Assembly (NCBI GenBank): GCA_964458415.1
Contig: CAYWIT010000006.1
Span: forward strand, 1-64,000
Direction: 5' to 3'
Length of the DNA: 64,000 nt
From: CAYWIT01 sp964458415
Lineage (GTDB): Bacteria; Pseudomonadota; Alphaproteobacteria; Micavibrionales; UBA2020
Shown here: piece by piece, positions 35,342 to 47,261 of the stretch
Layout: the number at the start of each line of letters is the position of its first letter
How positions within the stretch are numbered: the first letter of the stretch is position 1
Made by a program: the position numbers and the translations under genes
Notes under the pieces: generated by a model
What the model was told of the DNA's origin: nothing
The model's database searches: none
The model's input: the letters and a program-made list of their open reading frames with translations, nothing else

Positions 35342-36502
35342 ATGAGTATTTTTTTACATAAGCTTACATTAACAAATTTTCGCAGTTACGAAGCGGAAAA
35401 AATCGAGCCTGCCGGCACGTCTTTTGTTATTTTCTCCGGTCCGAACGGTGCGGGCAAAACCAATGTTTTGGAAGCGGTCAGTCTGCTGGCCCCCGGCCGC
35501 GGGTTACGGGGGGCTTTGCTGCAAGACATGACAAACCGGACACATCCGGATTCTTTTTGGGCGATTGCCGCCGAAGTTGAAACCGGTGGGGTTACCGGTC
35601 GCCAGCGGATCGGCACCGGCCTCGCTGCGCTGCGTAAAAAACGCGTCATCCGGATCAACGGACAGGATGTCAAAAGTCAAAGCGCTTTAGCGCCCCTGCT
35701 CGCCGCTGTGTGGGTTACGCCGCAAATGGACCGGATTTTTCTTGAAGGACCGGCGGCGCGGCGGCGGTTTCTGGACCGGCTGGTTTTTGCCTTTGATCCG
35801 GCGCATGTCGGGCGTCTGGGACGCTATGAGAAAAATTTGCGCGCCAGAATCAAATTGCTGACAGAGCAAAAACCGGTTGATCCGCAATGGCTGCGTGTAT
35901 TGGAGGCACAACTGGCCGCGGATGCCGTTGCGGTGGCGGCGGCGCGGGCGCAGCTGCTTGAACGGCTGCAGGAACAGCTTGTGCGCCTGCAAAAAAGACA
36001 GACTTTGTTTCCGGTTCCGTCCTTGTCATTGCAGGGATGGGTTGATACAGAAATTCTCCGGCGCCCGGCCTTGTCACTGGAGGAAGAGCTGATCGCTGTC
36101 TTGCAAAAAAATCGCCGGCAGGATGCGCTGGCGGGAAAAACCGGTGCAGGGGTCCACCGGAGTGATTTAATCGTGCAGTATGCCGAAAAAAATATGCCGG
36201 CAGCGGAGTGTTCGACGGGAGAGCAAAAAGGGCTGTTGCTGGCGATCGTTCTGGCGCATGCCCAGATGTTGCGGGCGGAACATGGCCGGGCACCGCTAAT
36301 TCTGCTGGATGAAGTAGCGGCGCATCTTGACGAGGACCGCCGTGAACAGCTGTTTTCACTCCTGCGCGAGCTTGCCACACAGGTCTGGCTGACGGGGACG
36401 GAAGCGCAGATTTTTAGAAGTCTGGCGGATGTTTCGCGATCCTATGCCGTCTTGCCGGAGCACCGGATCCAGCCGCAAATGGAAGGACGCGCGAGGGGAT
36501 GA
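35342..36502 (+). CDS. recF: RecF recombination mediator
   Basis: SMC-like ATPase that helps load RecA at gaps. The 386-residue protein has LTNFRSYEAEKIEPAGTSF, Walker A GPNGAGKTNVLEAV, the signature STGEQKGLLLAIVLAH and Walker B LILLDEVAAHLDEDRR with the D-loop. Length is normal for the family. It overlaps the following permease gene by four bases, an unusual partner. Confidence 0.96.
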   Translation: MSIFLHKLTLTNFRSYEAEKIEPAGTSFVIFSGPNGAGKTNVLEAVSLLAPGRGLRGALLQDMTNRTHPDSFWAIAAEVETGGVTGRQRIGTGLAALRKKRVIRINGQDVKSQSALAPLLAAVWVTPQMDRIFLEGPAARRRFLDRLVFAFDPAHVGRLGRYEKNLRARIKLLTEQKPVDPQWLRVLEAQLAADAVAVAAARAQLLERLQEQLVRLQKRQTLFPVPSLSLQGWVDTEILRRPALSLEEELIAVLQKNRRQDALAGKTGAGVHRSDLIVQYAEKNMPAAECSTGEQKGLLLAIVLAHAQMLRAEHGRAPLILLDEVAAHLDEDRREQLFSLLRELATQVWLTGTEAQIFRSLADVSRSYAVLPEHRIQPQMEGRARG

Positions 36503-37404
36503 GTGAATTCGGCCTTTTTATGCAGGGCTGGGGCTGGCCGTTTTTTTCGCTGGTGGCGGCGTTGTTCTCCGCTGCGATGTTGCTGGTGAATCAATATCTG
36601 AAACAGCCAGGCCATATTCTGGTGTTCTGGATGCGGGTGGTGATTGTTCTGGTGATGACGCCCTTCATGACGCAAGTCGCCCTGCCGACGGACCCGGTTT
36701 TTTACGGGATTGTGCTGCTGACGGTATTTTTTGGGACGGGTGCGGACATTCGCTCTTTCAATGTCAGCGCGCAATATGGCGGCGGCGTCGTTTCCCGTGT
36801 TCAGCCATTGATTGTCTGGGTATCGTTTTTTCTCTGGTTCTTTTTTGATCCGGAAATCTTCTGGCGTTATCTTGCGCATCCTTTTAATACGGCGGGCATT
36901 GTGCTGGCTTTGCTGGGCTGTGTCTGGTTTGCCAGCCGGTTGAATAAATGCAGGATTTCCCGTGATGCCCTTATTCAAATGCTGCCGGCATTGTTCGGAT
37001 ATGCCCTGACGACGGTATTGAACAAATATGCGATGAATCATGGGCCGTTGACGGGGGTGGTGTTCGGCTACATGTATATTCAGTCTGTTTTTGCCGTGGT
37101 CATTATTGGCGGTTATGCAGCATGGCGCGAGAAAGGGGATAGCGTTTCCGTTTTTTGGCGCACAAAAATCATGATATTAACGGCGTTTCTGGCCGCAGCA
37201 GCATGGATCGGCCATATGATTTTTAAAAACTATGCCATGGTTTTTGTGCCAAACCCGTCATATCAGGCAGCGATCAATCTGACGACTCCTGTTTTTATCG
37301 CTCTTTTTTATCTGGCTGTCCGGCATAAAGAGGAAGCCGACGTTAAATCCGGCATGGGTGTGGTGGCCTGCGCGATATTGCTGGCGCTGCTGACCGTCCG
37401 TTAA
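36499..37404 (+). CDS. DMT/EamA-type membrane transporter
   Basis: A 301-residue integral membrane protein with about ten hydrophobic helices arranged as two halves of five, the plan of drug/metabolite transporters (EamA-like). No substrate can be inferred. The motif YALTTVLNKYAMNHGPLTGVV in the second half resembles the paired-helix region of the family, but similarity is by eye. It is coupled to recF by an ATGA overlap and is convergent with the gene at 37405 with no gap. Confidence 0.75.
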   Translation: MSEFGLFMQGWGWPFFSLVAALFSAAMLLVNQYLKQPGHILVFWMRVVIVLVMTPFMTQVALPTDPVFYGIVLLTVFFGTGADIRSFNVSAQYGGGVVSRVQPLIVWVSFFLWFFFDPEIFWRYLAHPFNTAGIVLALLGCVWFASRLNKCRISRDALIQMLPALFGYALTTVLNKYAMNHGPLTGVVFGYMYIQSVFAVVIIGGYAAWREKGDSVSVFWRTKIMILTAFLAAAAWIGHMIFKNYAMVFVPNPSYQAAINLTTPVFIALFYLAVRHKEEADVKSGMGVVACAILLALLTVR

Positions 37405-37716
37405 TCAGCCCAGTTTAAAAATGCTGGAAACGCGCCATTTGCCATCGGGCTCCTTTTTGATTTCCGCATTGACGCGGTCGGATCTGAAATCCATGGTGCC
37501 GATGCGCCCCTGCCACCAGACACGGAGCTGAAAGCCGTGCTCTTTTGCCGCTTTTTCCATTTCTTCCAGTACCGGATCATGGCTGTTAACCGGCAGAATA
37601 TTGGGATATTTATTGCCCGAGGGAAGCGTCAGAAGCTCCTCTTTCATCGGAACCTCACGTCCGGCAAAGCGGGCGAAAACCATTTTTATCGTCTCGAGTT
37701 TGTCTTGATGGGGCAT
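37405..37716 (-). CDS. Hypothetical protein, 103 residues
   Basis: Soluble, charged protein with no recognised family. Segments include KLETIKMVFARFAGREVPMK, an EEMEKAAKEHGFQLRVWWQG strand-helix unit, and the end KKEPDGKWRVSSIFKLG. AAGGAG before the ATG supports translation. It lies 19 bp after the next gene on the same strand and is probably in one transcript with the two genes upstream. Confidence 0.75.
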   Translation of the reverse strand: MPHQDKLETIKMVFARFAGREVPMKEELLTLPSGNKYPNILPVNSHDPVLEEMEKAAKEHGFQLRVWWQGRIGTMDFRSDRVNAEIKKEPDGKWRVSSIFKLG

Positions 37717-37735
37717 GTTTTAATTCTCCTTTTAA

Positions 37736-38296
37736 TTACAAGCGTAGGCCGTTGTCCGGTTTTGAAGGCGGGGATAAGGTTTTATCCTCGCTCTTCGCCA
37801 GAAAAGCGGCTTTTTGCGCGGCGAGTTGGAAACGTTCTTTCAGCAAGGGAAATTGCATTGCGGCGATTTCAAATGCTGGAGAGGCGGCCAAATCCTTGAG
37901 GTCTTCAGTCTTAATCAGCGTCTCACACTTGGCATCAGCGGCTTTTTTCAAGGCCCACATGTTTTTCATGTCCTGATTTTCTGTTTGGGACAGCGGCAGG
38001 GCAAAAAACATGGTGCATGCGCCAAGTATAATACCGGGAGGACCAAAGGCTGCTATAGAAATGCCGCCAATTACGATACCCGATGGGATGCTGACGCCGA
38101 AAAACTTGTTAATTCGTGAGCACTCTGTCTCCCTGAATCTTTTCTCGCATTCTTGCGAGAAATCATTCAATGCTAATAATCTTTCTGCCGGATCGGCTAT
38201 AATCTCGATGGCTTTAAAGCGTTCTTCCAGTGCGGTGACGGGATCAATCTGCCTGGAGGTATCCGGTGTTGCTTTTTTAAGGAGGAATTCTTTCAT
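37736..38296 (-). CDS. Hypothetical membrane protein (tandem paralogue 2)
   Basis: A protein of about 186 residues with a charged helical start (VTALEERFKAIEIIADPAERLL), two adjacent hydrophobic helices (about residues 70-105, GIVIGGISIAAFGPPGIILG), and a helical tail with FPLLKERFQLAAQK. The gene upstream has the same plan (DPVERLFYLSNL; two helices; FPRLKEKFKQANR), so the two look like an old tandem duplication. ATG at 38296 is preferred because GGAG lies six bases upstream; ATG at 38302 would overlap it. Function unknown. Confidence 0.7.
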   Translation of the reverse strand: MKEFLLKKATPDTSRQIDPVTALEERFKAIEIIADPAERLLALNDFSQECEKRFRETECSRINKFFGVSIPSGIVIGGISIAAFGPPGIILGACTMFFALPLSQTENQDMKNMWALKKAADAKCETLIKTEDLKDLAASPAFEIAAMQFPLLKERFQLAAQKAAFLAKSEDKTLSPPSKPDNGLRL

Positions 38297-38298
38297 TT

Positions 38299-38886
38299 TC
38301 ATCTCCGGAAGCTGAATCCGCTGTTTGAACTATTTGGCTTGTCTGGGATATTTGTGTAAACCAGCGGCTTCATGATTTTAAGGCCGCGTTTCTTTGTTGA
38401 AACAGTCTCGGCAGGAGAGGGCCTGTTTGCCTGTTTAAATTTTTCTTTCAGCCGGGGGAAGGCTTCAAGGGCTTTCGTACAAGACGGGGATTTCTCTATC
38501 TCGACGATCTCTGATAATTCAACCGTTTCTGATAGCGCTGTTTCGATATGATCCAAGGCAATTTTGGTCCGGTTGGAAAACTTCTTGAATTGGTTATCGG
38601 AGATTACCTCAAGCACTGGCCAGGTGACCACACTTGAAAGCCCGATCACTGGGGCCATGAATCCTAGAAACGGCGTGGCGAGCAGTGTTGCGGCCAGCGC
38701 AAATTCAGTGGCGTTATAGTAGAAATGGAGCTCTGCTAGCACGGCGGTATTGTTTTCAAGCTGCTTTTTTAAATTAGAAAGATAAAAAAGACGCTCCACG
38801 GGATCACGCTTTTTCTGCGCGGCCTGCAATCCTTTGCCGGCGACGAATACGGGGTCGGTATGTTTTATTATAAAAAAGTTTTGCAC
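38299..38886 (-). CDS. Hypothetical membrane protein (tandem paralogue 1)
   Basis: A 195-residue protein: a charged N-terminal helix with DPVERL, two hydrophobic helices in the middle (FALAATLLATPFLGFMAPVI), then a long helix with FPRLKEKFKQANR and a Ser/Pro-rich tail. The start is GTG with GGGA upstream. It is diverged from, but built like, the gene that follows it two bases later. The pair is divergent from gyrB across a 233-bp gap. No family recognised. Confidence 0.7.
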   Translation of the reverse strand: MQNFFIIKHTDPVFVAGKGLQAAQKKRDPVERLFYLSNLKKQLENNTAVLAELHFYYNATEFALAATLLATPFLGFMAPVIGLSSVVTWPVLEVISDNQFKKFSNRTKIALDHIETALSETVELSEIVEIEKSPSCTKALEAFPRLKEKFKQANRPSPAETVSTKKRGLKIMKPLVYTNIPDKPNSSNSGFSFRR

Positions 38887-39047
38887 GTTGATTCCCGGAA
38901 TGTATAAAAGCCGTAGTGAGTATTAATGAATGTCATAGGTTATGTCAACCTTTGTTTTCTATAAACGTGCGGATTCCGGAAAAAACAGACGGAGCCAAAA
39001 ATCATAGTTAAAACATTGATTTTTTAGGAGGTTTTTTGATTTTTTGA

Positions 39048-41561
<2,514 letters not shown>

Positions 41562-41578
41562 GGCAAGCTATAGCATCT

Positions 41579-42046
41579 CTACGGTATAAAGGCTTGTTCT
41601 GACAGGGCGGTATTCTTATAGCTGTTGTCATGGGTCACTTCCGCGCCCAGCCATGCAGGCTTTTCAAATTCTTCATCTTCAGAAGCAAGCTCGATTTCAG
41701 CCATGACCAACCCGGCGTTATCGCCCTCGAACACATCAATCTCCCATGTCTTTCTAGCATAAGGAACAAGGTGACGAGTTTTGACGATGGCCCCCGGCAA
41801 GCAAAGTTTCAACAGCGCATCTGCATCTTCATACGGAATTGCGTATTCAAACTCTGGTACGGCAAAGCCGCCTGTGACTGGCTGGCCTTTGATGGTGAGA
41901 AAGGCCTGGTCGCCCTTGATACGCACGCGGACGGTGCGTTCCGGATCCCGGCAGAGATAGGCCTGCACGATGCGTTCAGCTTGCGTGACTGAAGGCTTCC
42001 AGCCGTCATGAAGGACCAGAAACTTGCGCTCGATTTCGGTCGCCAT
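41579..42046 (-). CDS. CYTH-domain protein (triphosphate tunnel family)
   Basis: A 155-residue protein with the N-terminal ExExK signature MATEIERKFLVLHDGW, Arg/Lys-rich strands (ERTVRVRIKGDQAFLTIKG), and the acidic EIDVFEGDNAGLVMAEIEL stretch that coordinates metal in the tunnel. CYTH enzymes hydrolyse inorganic triphosphate or thiamine triphosphate, or make cyclic AMP; short bacterial ones are mostly tripolyphosphatases. The start follows the tdk stop by three bases, so the pair is co-transcribed and could share nucleotide metabolism. Confidence 0.92.
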   Translation of the reverse strand: MATEIERKFLVLHDGWKPSVTQAERIVQAYLCRDPERTVRVRIKGDQAFLTIKGQPVTGGFAVPEFEYAIPYEDADALLKLCLPGAIVKTRHLVPYARKTWEIDVFEGDNAGLVMAEIELASEDEEFEKPAWLGAEVTHDNSYKNTALSEQAFIP

Positions 42047-42049
42047 ATT

Positions 42050-42667
42050 TCAGGCGGCTTCTTTTTTGCCGGCCGGAACGGGGCGCAGGGCTCTGGCTTC
42101 ACCCGCCATAAAATGCTTGCGGCAGAGCGAAACGTACATGTCATTTCCGCCAATGGCGATTTGCGCGCCCTCACGCACGACTTGCCCATCAGGAGTGACA
42201 CGGGCGGTCATATTGGCTTTTTTTCCGCACCAGCAAATCGTCTTGATTTCCTCGATATTGTCGGCCAGACGCAAGAGCGCTTCCGATCCCGGAAAAAGTT
42301 TCCCCATGAAATCCGTTTTAAGGCCGTAGCACATAACGGGAATATTCAGCGTATCGACGATGCGGGCACATTGCAGAACCTGCGCCTCGGTCAGGAATTG
42401 CGCTTCATCCATGACAATAACGTCAACGGGTTTTTTTGCATGCGCGGTGTCAACTGCGGCGAAGATATCCGTTTCGCGGTCAAACGTTTCTGCAGGCAGG
42501 TCCAGTCCGATCCGTGCCGAAATCCTGCCGTGACCCGAACGGGTGTCAAGTTTTGCCGTCAGGGCCAGCGGATTCATGCCGCGTTCGACGTAATTGTAAT
42601 GCGCTTGTAGAAGCTGAGTGGATTTGCCGGAGTTCATGGCGGCATATTTGAAATAGAGCGAGGCCAT
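42050..42667 (-). CDS. tdk: Thymidine kinase
   Basis: Type II thymidine kinase of the salvage pathway. The 205-residue protein has the P-loop AAMNSGKSTQLLQ, the Walker B VIVMDEAQFLTEAQV, the lasso loop with zinc ligands ICWCGKKANMTAR and a later CRKHF. ATG at 42667 has AAAGG upstream; a TTG six codons earlier is less likely. It is the upstream partner of the CYTH gene. Confidence 0.95.
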   Translation of the reverse strand: MASLYFKYAAMNSGKSTQLLQAHYNYVERGMNPLALTAKLDTRSGHGRISARIGLDLPAETFDRETDIFAAVDTAHAKKPVDVIVMDEAQFLTEAQVLQCARIVDTLNIPVMCYGLKTDFMGKLFPGSEALLRLADNIEEIKTICWCGKKANMTARVTPDGQVVREGAQIAIGGNDMYVSLCRKHFMAGEARALRPVPAGKKEAA

Positions 42668-42752
42668 TGACGGAACGCCTTTCAAGCTTGATTTTGGATG
42701 CTGAATATTAGCGGAGAATCTTGTCCGGTTCCAGTCTCTTTTCCACCAAAAT

Positions 42753-43946
42753 CTACGGCCCGGCAGGTCTTTGATAACTATTGAAAATCTGGTAGGTCTG
42801 GCGCAGGCCTGAAAATTCGGAAGTCAGAATGCCGCCTTTGCACTCCGGCAGATAAGCGGCAAAGCCGCCGCCGATGGCGGTGGGCTGTTGTGACAGACGC
42901 GGGATCTCTCTGGCCAGCACAGGGCGTTGCGTTGTGGTGTCCCGTTTGAGCGTGGCTTTGGTCAGATCGTCAAATTCAAAAAGAAACGTTCCAGCCCCTT
43001 CTGTTTCGGCGGTTCCCAGAACCGTTGCGAGATAGAGTTTGCCTTGATCCCGCAGCAAAGTCGCCCCCTGCAGTTTTGTATAATTGCCGAGTCCGGCCAG
43101 ATCTGCGGTGGAAAGCGGTGCGCCAAGATACTGCCAGTTTTGTCCGTGGTCAAATGAAGCAATCACGATAATACGGTCTGGCTGATCGTTGCCGGTAAAG
43201 GCGGACAGGGACATGAGCATGACGCCTTGGTCGTAAACCACGCTGGGGCGCGTGTAGAAAGCGACATCGGCCAGCGCCGGGGAAAGGGTATTGAGTTTCT
43301 GGCTGACCAGCTCGCCATAGGGGGCGGGGGGGTAGTCCGGACGGGCGGAAAAAAGCCATTGTTCGTCCGACCATTTCTGCATCGGGTCATGGGCATATTT
43401 ATAAACGATTATGCTGTAATAGCCGGTCAGCTTCATATTGCCGGACCAGAAGTATTTATAGGCAAATATTTTCCATTCCTTGCCGGGATCATCCGGATCA
43501 TAGACCAGCGTCGGGGTTTCGATGCGCCAAAAGCCCTGCGCCAGAGTCGTTTCACCGTCCGGTGCCAGTAGATTTTCGTTTTTGGTGCCGAAAACGGCAT
43601 TGAGATGTGACCAGCTGTTGCAATCTTTGGGGGCGGTAAACAGGTGAACTTCTGTAGCCAATCCTGTTCTACCATCCGGTGGCGGAATCAAAACGGTAGC
43701 GGCCATCATCGTTTTGCCCGGTTGCTTTCCGTCGCTGGCAATCGCCGGGTCCAGCATACCGGATTGCCATGAGGTCACTTTTGCCGGTCCCGGCGTATCT
43801 TTTTTGGTGACGCTAAAAGTGAACAGGAAATAAAACAGATAGACGATGGTGTAGGAAAGAAACGCCGCAGAGGCGATAAAGACGATTTTATAAGGCCAGG
43901 GAAGGTCCTGATAAATTGTCCCTAATGTCTTTCCGTAGATGCGCAT
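42753..43946 (-). CDS. Membrane-anchored beta-propeller (sialidase-like) protein
   Basis: A 397-residue protein with one N-terminal membrane helix (about residues 20-44, KIVFIASAAFLSYTIVYLFYF) that leaves the remainder in the periplasm. The body is strand-rich, with a typical Asp-box SFDHGQNWQYLG and the strand pairs ETPTLVYDPDD and RPSVVYDQGVMLMSLS, as in five- or six-bladed glycosidase-like propellers. I do not see a full catalytic set, so it may bind or cut a sugar polymer; the class is a guess from the fold. The following gene is only a few bases away on the same strand. Confidence 0.7.
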   Translation of the reverse strand: MRIYGKTLGTIYQDLPWPYKIVFIASAAFLSYTIVYLFYFLFTFSVTKKDTPGPAKVTSWQSGMLDPAIASDGKQPGKTMMAATVLIPPPDGRTGLATEVHLFTAPKDCNSWSHLNAVFGTKNENLLAPDGETTLAQGFWRIETPTLVYDPDDPGKEWKIFAYKYFWSGNMKLTGYYSIIVYKYAHDPMQKWSDEQWLFSARPDYPPAPYGELVSQKLNTLSPALADVAFYTRPSVVYDQGVMLMSLSAFTGNDQPDRIIVIASFDHGQNWQYLGAPLSTADLAGLGNYTKLQGATLLRDQGKLYLATVLGTAETEGAGTFLFEFDDLTKATLKRDTTTQRPVLAREIPRLSQQPTAIGGGFAAYLPECKGGILTSEFSGLRQTYQIFNSYQRPAGP

Positions 43947-43951
43947 GAAGA

Positions 43952-44170
43952 TCAGGCCGCCGGCGGCAGATCCATTTCAAGGATCGCCATGTTAAAATCG
44001 TAGGAAATATCCCCCTCATCCTCATCGCGATAGATGGTGCCGATAAATTCTCCGTCAAGAACGACTTCCAGAGAATCTTTATCTTCCTTGCGCTCTTTCA
44101 GGCCAAGTTTGTGGTTGCCGAATTTGTCCTGGAGATATTTCTGCAGGCGGATAATTTCTGTCTTGTTCAT
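43952..44170 (-). CDS. DUF3126-type small protein
   Basis: A 72-residue acidic protein. It starts MNKTEIIRLQKYLQDKFGN and includes the conserved-looking block GEFIGTIYRDEDEGDISYDF, both typical of the alphaproteobacterial DUF3126 family, which has no known function. ATG at 44170 is chosen with AGGAC upstream; a longer frame from 44239 adds an unlike leader. It is five bases upstream of the propeller gene and divergent from the ankyrin gene at 44352. Confidence 0.88.
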   Translation of the reverse strand: MNKTEIIRLQKYLQDKFGNHKLGLKERKEDKDSLEVVLDGEFIGTIYRDEDEGDISYDFNMAILEMDLPPAA

Positions 44171-44351
44171 GATGTCCTCAGGATTTGTCAGTGTGCTTGC
44201 GGTGTATTCTATCTTGCTGCGGCGGCTTTGAAAACACACAATAATGTTTTATAAATATGTAAATAAAAAGGAGAAAATAAACGCTGTGCCCTTGCTCTTG
44301 GACAGAATCAACTGCATGATGAAAAATAAAGCGCAGCACGGGGTCTATCCA

Positions 44352-45695
44352 ATGGCGGAAACTCTGAAAGAATCGTTCTATCGCATGGTCATGCAGAATG
44401 CGGACCCTGCCGAACGTGCCCGGGACATGGTTTTGGCCGCCTCCAATAACGAGCTTTGGAAAATCCGGATTCTGCATGAAGAATATGCAGTCGATGTGCG
44501 CAGTCTTGATAGCGAGGCGTTGAATGTAGCGGCTCAGCTCGGACATCTGGAGACAGTGAAATATCTGGTTGCTGAAGGATGCGATATAAACAGGGGCTGC
44601 AATTCTGACGGTTTTACGCCTTATACGGCTTCCTATCCTTTTATTCTGGCGCTACAGGGGGCGCGCTGGGATGTTGCGGAATGGATGCTGGAACAAGGAG
44701 CTGACCCCTGTGCCAATAATAACCAGCCGCTCCTGCTCGCTGTCGAAAAGGATTGCTTTAATTTTATCAGGATTCTTTTTGAAACAGGAAAGTTTGATAA
44801 CATCCGGAACGGCGCCCAGATTCTGGATCATGTGGCCCGTTACGGCACTTGCGAAACGGCACGGTTCTTGTTATCGCGCATAGAACATCAGGAAAATGAC
44901 GAATCCTTGAATCGCGCACTGCTGACGGCGACGACGCGCAATGCGCCGCAATTGATGCTGCTTTTTCTTGAAGCCGGGGCGAACCCGGATTCCTGGCAGG
45001 GGGGTTGCTTGAATCATAGCGCCATTACCGGAAATGCAGAAGCGGTGCGTATCCTGATCAACCATGGAGCGGATGCGGCCAAGGCTGATTTTCGGGCCTT
45101 TCGCGGGGCGGTGTTAAATGACCAGCGGGAAATTGTGCGTCTGATGCTGGAACTGGGCTGCTTGTATAATCATCCGGATATTTTTCAAACGCTACCCAAG
45201 GGCGGTAAATTTGGCAGCCCGCTTGAAACCGCCAATATCATACGGGAGTGGGAGCCTGCCAACGACAATAACAGGGAAGTTTATCTTCGCGCCATGTATT
45301 GCGATTTCCTGAAACAGGATTTTCCGGCGTTTCGAGCGCCGGATGATTTCGGCATGCAAAACGGGGATGGCCGGAGTCTTTTGGTGGCTTTGATACTGGC
45401 AGGAGAATTCGAAAGCGCCGTTTCCCCGTTTTTTTCAAAAGTAACGACGGAACAATTACTACTCCGTGATAATTACGGGATTAATGCGGTTGAGGCGTTT
45501 TCCAAATACGGGGAACTGGATAAACTGTTCTCGCCGGCGCTGTGGCTGGGGCGGTGCGATGATCTGCGCCGGCTCTGGCGCGGGCTACCGGAATATCATC
45601 AGCAGGAAGTTGATATCGAAAAAACGATTACCGCTGTGCATCAGCATGAGTTGCGGGAACTTCGGCGCAAGCGCGGGAATTTTCGGCTGCATTAA
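44352..45695 (+). CDS. Ankyrin-repeat protein (tandem copy 1)
   Basis: A protein of about 447 residues with ankyrin-type repeats: LNVAAQLGHLETVKYLVAEG, then the unit FILALQGARWDVAEWMLEQG, LLLAVEKDCFNFIRILFETG, HSAITGNAEAVRILINHGAD and others. They span about residues 55-290, with a less regular helical C-terminus. No signal peptide. The start is uncertain; ATG at 44352 with ACGGGG upstream is preferred over an earlier frame from 44244. The following gene, 24 bp downstream, has the same plan, suggesting duplication. Such proteins usually bind other proteins; in some intracellular or predatory bacteria they are secreted, but nothing here shows export. Confidence 0.78.
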   Translation: MAETLKESFYRMVMQNADPAERARDMVLAASNNELWKIRILHEEYAVDVRSLDSEALNVAAQLGHLETVKYLVAEGCDINRGCNSDGFTPYTASYPFILALQGARWDVAEWMLEQGADPCANNNQPLLLAVEKDCFNFIRILFETGKFDNIRNGAQILDHVARYGTCETARFLLSRIEHQENDESLNRALLTATTRNAPQLMLLFLEAGANPDSWQGGCLNHSAITGNAEAVRILINHGADAAKADFRAFRGAVLNDQREIVRLMLELGCLYNHPDIFQTLPKGGKFGSPLETANIIREWEPANDNNREVYLRAMYCDFLKQDFPAFRAPDDFGMQNGDGRSLLVALILAGEFESAVSPFFSKVTTEQLLLRDNYGINAVEAFSKYGELDKLFSPALWLGRCDDLRRLWRGLPEYHQQEVDIEKTITAVHQHELRELRRKRGNFRLH

Positions 45696-45719
45696 AATCA
45701 GATTTTAAGGAATTGAGGA

Positions 45720-47237
45720 ATGAAAGACACGCCGTCAGAAAAAAAGAATCAGCAGAGCCTGGAAGATCACTTCTGGCGGGTCTCGTTGCATCGGATGAAT
45801 CCCGAAGAGGTCCATGATCAGGTGGTGCAGGCCGTGCAGGACGGGAACATCTGGCGATTCAAGCTTTTATTGCAGATGGCGCTGGAGGAGGAAGATGCCG
45901 CCGAATACATGAAAGTGGCGGTAGAAAATGACCGGACAGAAATGCTGGAGGCATTTTTGCAGCGCTTCCCGATGTGGCAGGATTCGGTGAACATACAGGA
46001 TCTGGCCGAAAAAGCGGTTATCGGCGGACAATTGCAGATTTTGCGATTTTTTGTGCAAACCGGTAATGTCGATTTGCATGTTTATGATGATTTCTTTTTG
46101 CGGCAGGCGGCGGAAAAAGGCCATATGGCCGTGGTGAACTGGTTGCTGGAACAGGGCGCTGATCCGGATGCCCGGGAAGGCGCAGCGGTTATCGGGGCTG
46201 CAGAAACGGGGCAATTTGAAATCATGAAGCGGCTGCTGGATTACGGGGCTGATTTTTCCGTCTGTGCGGAAAATACGCTGGACGCCGCGGCCCGTAACGG
46301 GCACCTGACCGTTGTTTCCTGGTTGCTGGAACACAAACGGGAAGAATGCAAGGGGGGGATGGAGGATGCGTTTCTGGCCGCCTGTTCCGGCGGGCATGTT
46401 CCCGTTGTTGAGGCATTGCTGGAAGCGGGTATTCCGGTGGATGTTTCTAAAAATATGGCCTTGCGCGAAGCTGTCTATTATAACCATCCCGATGTTATTC
46501 TGACGTTACTGACGCACGGCGCGGACATTGATGCGAATGATGGTCAGGCGCTTTCCTGGGCGCTGCAGAAAAAGGATACGATCTTGTTGCAGTTTCTTCT
46601 TGTGAATGGTGCCAACCCCAATGTGAGGTTTGACAGGGACAAGACGCCATTGAGCGAGGCTGTCGGCGGCGGGGATGTGGCGATTATTGATTTGTTGCTG
46701 GAGCATGGGGCGGATCCTTCGTTTAACCGTTTTCAGGCGATAAAAAGGGCGCGCGCCGCGGGGGACCGCAATATCACGAAAAAGCTGGTCGCGGGATATT
46801 ATCATGGACTGGAAATAGAGAAGTTGCGCAAACAGCAGGAATTTCGTGAAACTTTTGGTGTGGACTACACACTGGAAGATTTACGGCAGCGCAAAGGATC
46901 CTCTGGCGAAACGGGGTTGCTGATTGCAGCAGGAACCGGAAATTTTCCGGCGTTGGTCGGTCAAGCTGCGGGAAAAGAACAACTGCGGCCGGAAGATCTC
47001 TTCCATCCCGATGATACGGTGGACATGGTGTTGTCAAGATTGGCGCGGCATAAATGTTTACAGCATTTTTTTGATCAGGCCCTCTGGAATGACAGGTACG
47101 AAGAGGCCACCCGGGCCTGGAAAATGCTTCCTGAAATTTATAAAAAGAGGGTTAGCCTTAACGCATTGAATGCGGCGCAGGATATACAGGCTCTGAAGCA
47201 AAAGGCAAAACGCGTGAACCGGCAGCCGCCGCGCTGA
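45720..47237 (+). CDS. Ankyrin-repeat protein (tandem copy 2)
   Basis: A 505-residue protein and second of a tandem pair. At least eight ankyrin-type units are visible: LRQAAEKGHMAVVNWLLEQG, VIGAAETGQFEIMKRLLDYG, AARNGHLTVVSWLLEHKREE, FLAACSGGHVPVVEALLEAG, a run of REAVYYNHPDVILTLLTHGA, then LSEAVGGGDVAIIDLLLEHG. The C-terminal 150 residues are helical and resemble the corresponding part of copy 1 (for example LFHPDDTVDMVLSRLARHK). No signal peptide. A weak hairpin (AATCAG/CTGATT) plus T-run at 47240-47268 may end the transcript. Confidence 0.88.
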   Translation: MKDTPSEKKNQQSLEDHFWRVSLHRMNPEEVHDQVVQAVQDGNIWRFKLLLQMALEEEDAAEYMKVAVENDRTEMLEAFLQRFPMWQDSVNIQDLAEKAVIGGQLQILRFFVQTGNVDLHVYDDFFLRQAAEKGHMAVVNWLLEQGADPDAREGAAVIGAAETGQFEIMKRLLDYGADFSVCAENTLDAAARNGHLTVVSWLLEHKREECKGGMEDAFLAACSGGHVPVVEALLEAGIPVDVSKNMALREAVYYNHPDVILTLLTHGADIDANDGQALSWALQKKDTILLQFLLVNGANPNVRFDRDKTPLSEAVGGGDVAIIDLLLEHGADPSFNRFQAIKRARAAGDRNITKKLVAGYYHGLEIEKLRKQQEFRETFGVDYTLEDLRQRKGSSGETGLLIAAGTGNFPALVGQAAGKEQLRPEDLFHPDDTVDMVLSRLARHKCLQHFFDQALWNDRYEEATRAWKMLPEIYKKRVSLNALNAAQDIQALKQKAKRVNRQPPR

Positions 47238-47261
47238 CAAATCAGACTGATATGGTACTGA

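Noticed and set aside
42008..42610. Open frame antisense to tdk
   Set aside because: Shadow frame; the thymidine kinase motifs are all on the other strand.
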